Of a DNA stretch of 64,000 nt, positions 62,468 through 64,000 are shown piece after piece (position 1 is the stretch's first letter; each line of letters opens with the position of its first letter). Made by a program: the position numbers and the translations under genes. The stretch covers positions 62,001 through 126,000 of the forward strand of contig CAVPIK010000016.1 of the NCBI GenBank assembly GCA_963704975.1, read 5' to 3'. The notes under the pieces were generated by a model. The model did not search any database. It saw nothing but the letters and a program-made list of their open reading frames with translations, and was not told where the DNA came from. Source of the stretch: JAGNDO01 sp963704975. GTDB lineage: Bacteria > Chloroflexota > Anaerolineae > Caldilineales > Caldilineaceae.

Positions 62468-63685
62468 CTACGCCCCCACAGTGCCCTCAAATTCTTCCAG
62501 CCGCCGCAAACCCATGCGCACCATCCCGGCCATCTCCCAGAAGACGGTCAGCATGGCCACGGCGAAGAGGATGTAGCCCACGCCGTGCAGTTGACCCGTG
62601 ACGCCGGTCAGGAAGATGCCCGCCCAGATCAGGGCGCTGCCCAGGTTGGCCGCACCCACGCTGAGCCAACTGCCACCCAAGGTGTCAGAGTTGTCTTTCA
62701 AGAAGGTGCGCCGGGCGAAGTAGGGGATCAGGGCCATGCCGAATTGGAGCACCCAGCCATAGATCAGGGCCTGGGGCGCGGTGGCCTCGATCAGCGCGCC
62801 GGGGAAGCCGGGCACGCCCAGGATGATCAGCGGGGCCACCATCACCGGGGCCAGAATCCACAGGTAGGAGGTGATCAGGTGCCAGGCTCCCGGTTGGGCC
62901 AGCTTGCCGCTTGCGGACAGGCGGCGGATGGTCAAGACCAGCAGGGTCAGGGTGGCGGTCAGGTGCATGACCAGTCCGGGCACGGTGAACCACAAGTTGC
63001 CGCCCAGCCACGGTCCGATGGTCAGGAAGAGGGCGCCGATGCTCATGCCCCAAAAGATGGCGTTGACCGTGCGTTTTTCGGCCAGGGCATGACCGGTCAG
63101 ACCGGGCAACACATCCAGCAGCAGCCCGGCAAAGACCAGGGACATGAAGCCCCAGTTGTTGGCGTGGATGTGGGTTTCCAGGGGCACCTGAATGCGCAGG
63201 GGACCGCTCCAGCCGAACCACAGCCCTGTGCCGATGGTGATGCCCAACAGCAGGAAGCTGAGACCGGTGAGGTAGAACTTGAGGCTGCCGCTCTCTGTGC
63301 GCCGGGCGGTGCCGGGGGTGCGCATCTGCCAAAGCTGCCAGCTCAATAGGCTGGCGGCGACAAAGACCAAGGTGCCGCCGGTGTAGATCATGGCCTTGTT
63401 GATGATGGGAATGCCCACCAACAGCACGATCAGGCCCGTGTTCAGGGTCAGCCAGATGTCCCAGCGCATTTTGGGCTTTGGCAGCCCCTTGGCCAAGGCG
63501 ACCAGGGCTGGGGCCACGCCAAAGACGACCTCGGTCATCACGCCCAGGGTGATGAAGTGGACCCGCAGCCAGCGCAGCCCAGCGATCCAGCCCAGAAAGG
63601 AGAAGCTGGTCATGGAAGCGTCAACAGCCATCAACGCCCCCATTGCCAGGTAGAGCAGAGCCATCAAGAGATAAGGGTTTAACAT
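62468..63685 (-). CDS. Haem-copper-oxidase-like 12-TM membrane protein 2
   Basis: 405 residues, unbroken. ATG at 63683-63685 follows AAGGAA. About twelve TM helices. WLRVHFITLGVMTEVVFGVA, LETHIHANNWGFMSLVFAGL and LHGVGYILFAVAMLTVFWEM carry His residues at positions seen in oxidase and NO-reductase subunit I ligand helices. There is no clear CuB/FeB His trio. It follows a cupin gene (63801) in the same direction. A haem-binding role in oxygen or NO handling is inferred from resemblance to the cluster at 54503-56627. Confidence 0.7.
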   Translation of the reverse strand: MLNPYLLMALLYLAMGALMAVDASMTSFSFLGWIAGLRWLRVHFITLGVMTEVVFGVAPALVALAKGLPKPKMRWDIWLTLNTGLIVLLVGIPIINKAMIYTGGTLVFVAASLLSWQLWQMRTPGTARRTESGSLKFYLTGLSFLLLGITIGTGLWFGWSGPLRIQVPLETHIHANNWGFMSLVFAGLLLDVLPGLTGHALAEKRTVNAIFWGMSIGALFLTIGPWLGGNLWFTVPGLVMHLTATLTLLVLTIRRLSASGKLAQPGAWHLITSYLWILAPVMVAPLIILGVPGFPGALIEATAPQALIYGWVLQFGMALIPYFARRTFLKDNSDTLGGSWLSVGAANLGSALIWAGIFLTGVTGQLHGVGYILFAVAMLTVFWEMAGMVRMGLRRLEEFEGTVGA

Positions 63686-63800
63686 AAGGTGAGTTCCTTT
63701 TGGTGAAATGAGATGAGGTGCGTGTTGCGTGTTACGTGTTGCGTGTGCAACTGGACGTAGCAAAGCATCTGCGCACGCAACACGCAACCTACGTATACGT

Positions 63801-64000
63801 TTACCCCGGCTTGGCCGCCAAGAAGGCCAACTTGGTTTCGGCGACGATGCCTCGGGTGGCCCCGGCGGGGGTGATCACCGTGTCCCCGGTTTGGACGGGC
63901 AGGGTTTCGCCGTTGACGGTCATGGTGCCGTTCCCGGCCAGAAAGTGATACATGGCCAGCCCTTCCGGGTGGGCGGGGATCTGCTGACCGGCTTCTAGCC
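63801..64000 (-). CDS. Cupin-domain protein, C-terminal part (runs off window)
   Basis: The reverse strand is open from the window edge to TAA at 63801-63803. It gives EAGQQIPAHPEGLAMYHFLA and GNGTMTVNGETLPVQTGDTV, then a short tail ending FLAAKPG. The His and Glu spacing and the closing PAGATRGI are those of a cupin barrel. It lies 115 bp before the oxidase-like gene on the same strand, mirroring the cupin beside the NnrS-like genes at 53040. The N-terminus is outside the window. Confidence 0.75.
   Translation of the reverse strand, partial: LEAGQQIPAHPEGLAMYHFLAGNGTMTVNGETLPVQTGDTVITPAGATRGIVAETKLAFLAAKPG

Noticed and set aside
62286..62576. Small plus-strand gene after the kinase
   Set aside because: It overlaps the end of the oxidase-like gene on the other strand, and has no ribosome site or recognisable motif.

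Overview
The window looks like a high-GC draft chromosome segment from a Chloroflexota bacterium of the Caldilinea/Anaerolineae/Ardenticatenia kind. This is inferred from gene content: lipoproteins with Ala/Pro/Glu-rich linkers, Calx-beta and FG-GAP repeat proteins, CHAT-STAND-TPR proteins, NnrS-like and oxidase-like membrane proteins. No rRNA or tRNA gene was seen. Most long genes are broken by single-base indels about every 0.5-1.5 kb. The pieces always rebuild one full-length family member, so I treat the breaks as sequencing or consensus errors and annotate whole genes across them. Exact start, stop and break points are therefore approximate.

Layout. 1-4338 (minus): the start of a GT39-like membrane glycosyltransferase and a heterodimeric ABC exporter pair. 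4340-33591 (plus): a large beta-glucan locus. It has a LacI/CelR-like repressor behind a near-consensus promoter and a CelR-type operator, a sugar ABC importer (binding lipoprotein and two permeases, no ATPase), a GH3-Calx-beta-GH16 fusion lipoprotein, a multimodular secreted GH16, a large GH94/GH149/GH161-clan phosphorylase, class II fructose-bisphosphate aldolase, a cytoplasmic GH3 with a PA14 insert, a GH94-type phosphorylase and a secreted GH81. The set suggests outside cleavage of beta-1,3-glucan (laminarin, curdlan, callose), uptake of oligosaccharides, then phosphorolysis and hydrolysis inside, feeding glycolysis.

33799-41100: HflC/HflK, a cupin, a PAC2 protein, a DinB-like protein, a DEAD-box helicase behind a long structured leader, and a small secreted membrane-anchored protein. 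41247-51781 (minus): an operon-like block with a giant secreted protein (FG-GAP propeller, HExxH zincin, octapeptide repeats), a CHAT-STAND-TPR protein, and a secreted protein repeating the C-terminal part of the giant one. This is the strongest candidate for an undescribed system.

51990-56627 (plus): a Crp/Fnr regulator, a 2[4Fe-4S] ferredoxin, a cupin, a protoglobin fused to a MoaD/ThiS-like domain, an NnrS-like protein and two short haem-copper-oxidase-like membrane proteins. It reads as an oxygen or nitric-oxide response module. 56757-64000 (minus): an AEC transporter, two larger oxidase-like membrane proteins, a GAF/PAS hybrid sensor kinase with a gap in its ATPase domain, and the end of another cupin.

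Intergenic regions are rich in long, often perfect inverted repeats acting as terminators or REP/MITE-like elements. Several families occur more than once, and one copy is interrupted by a second family.
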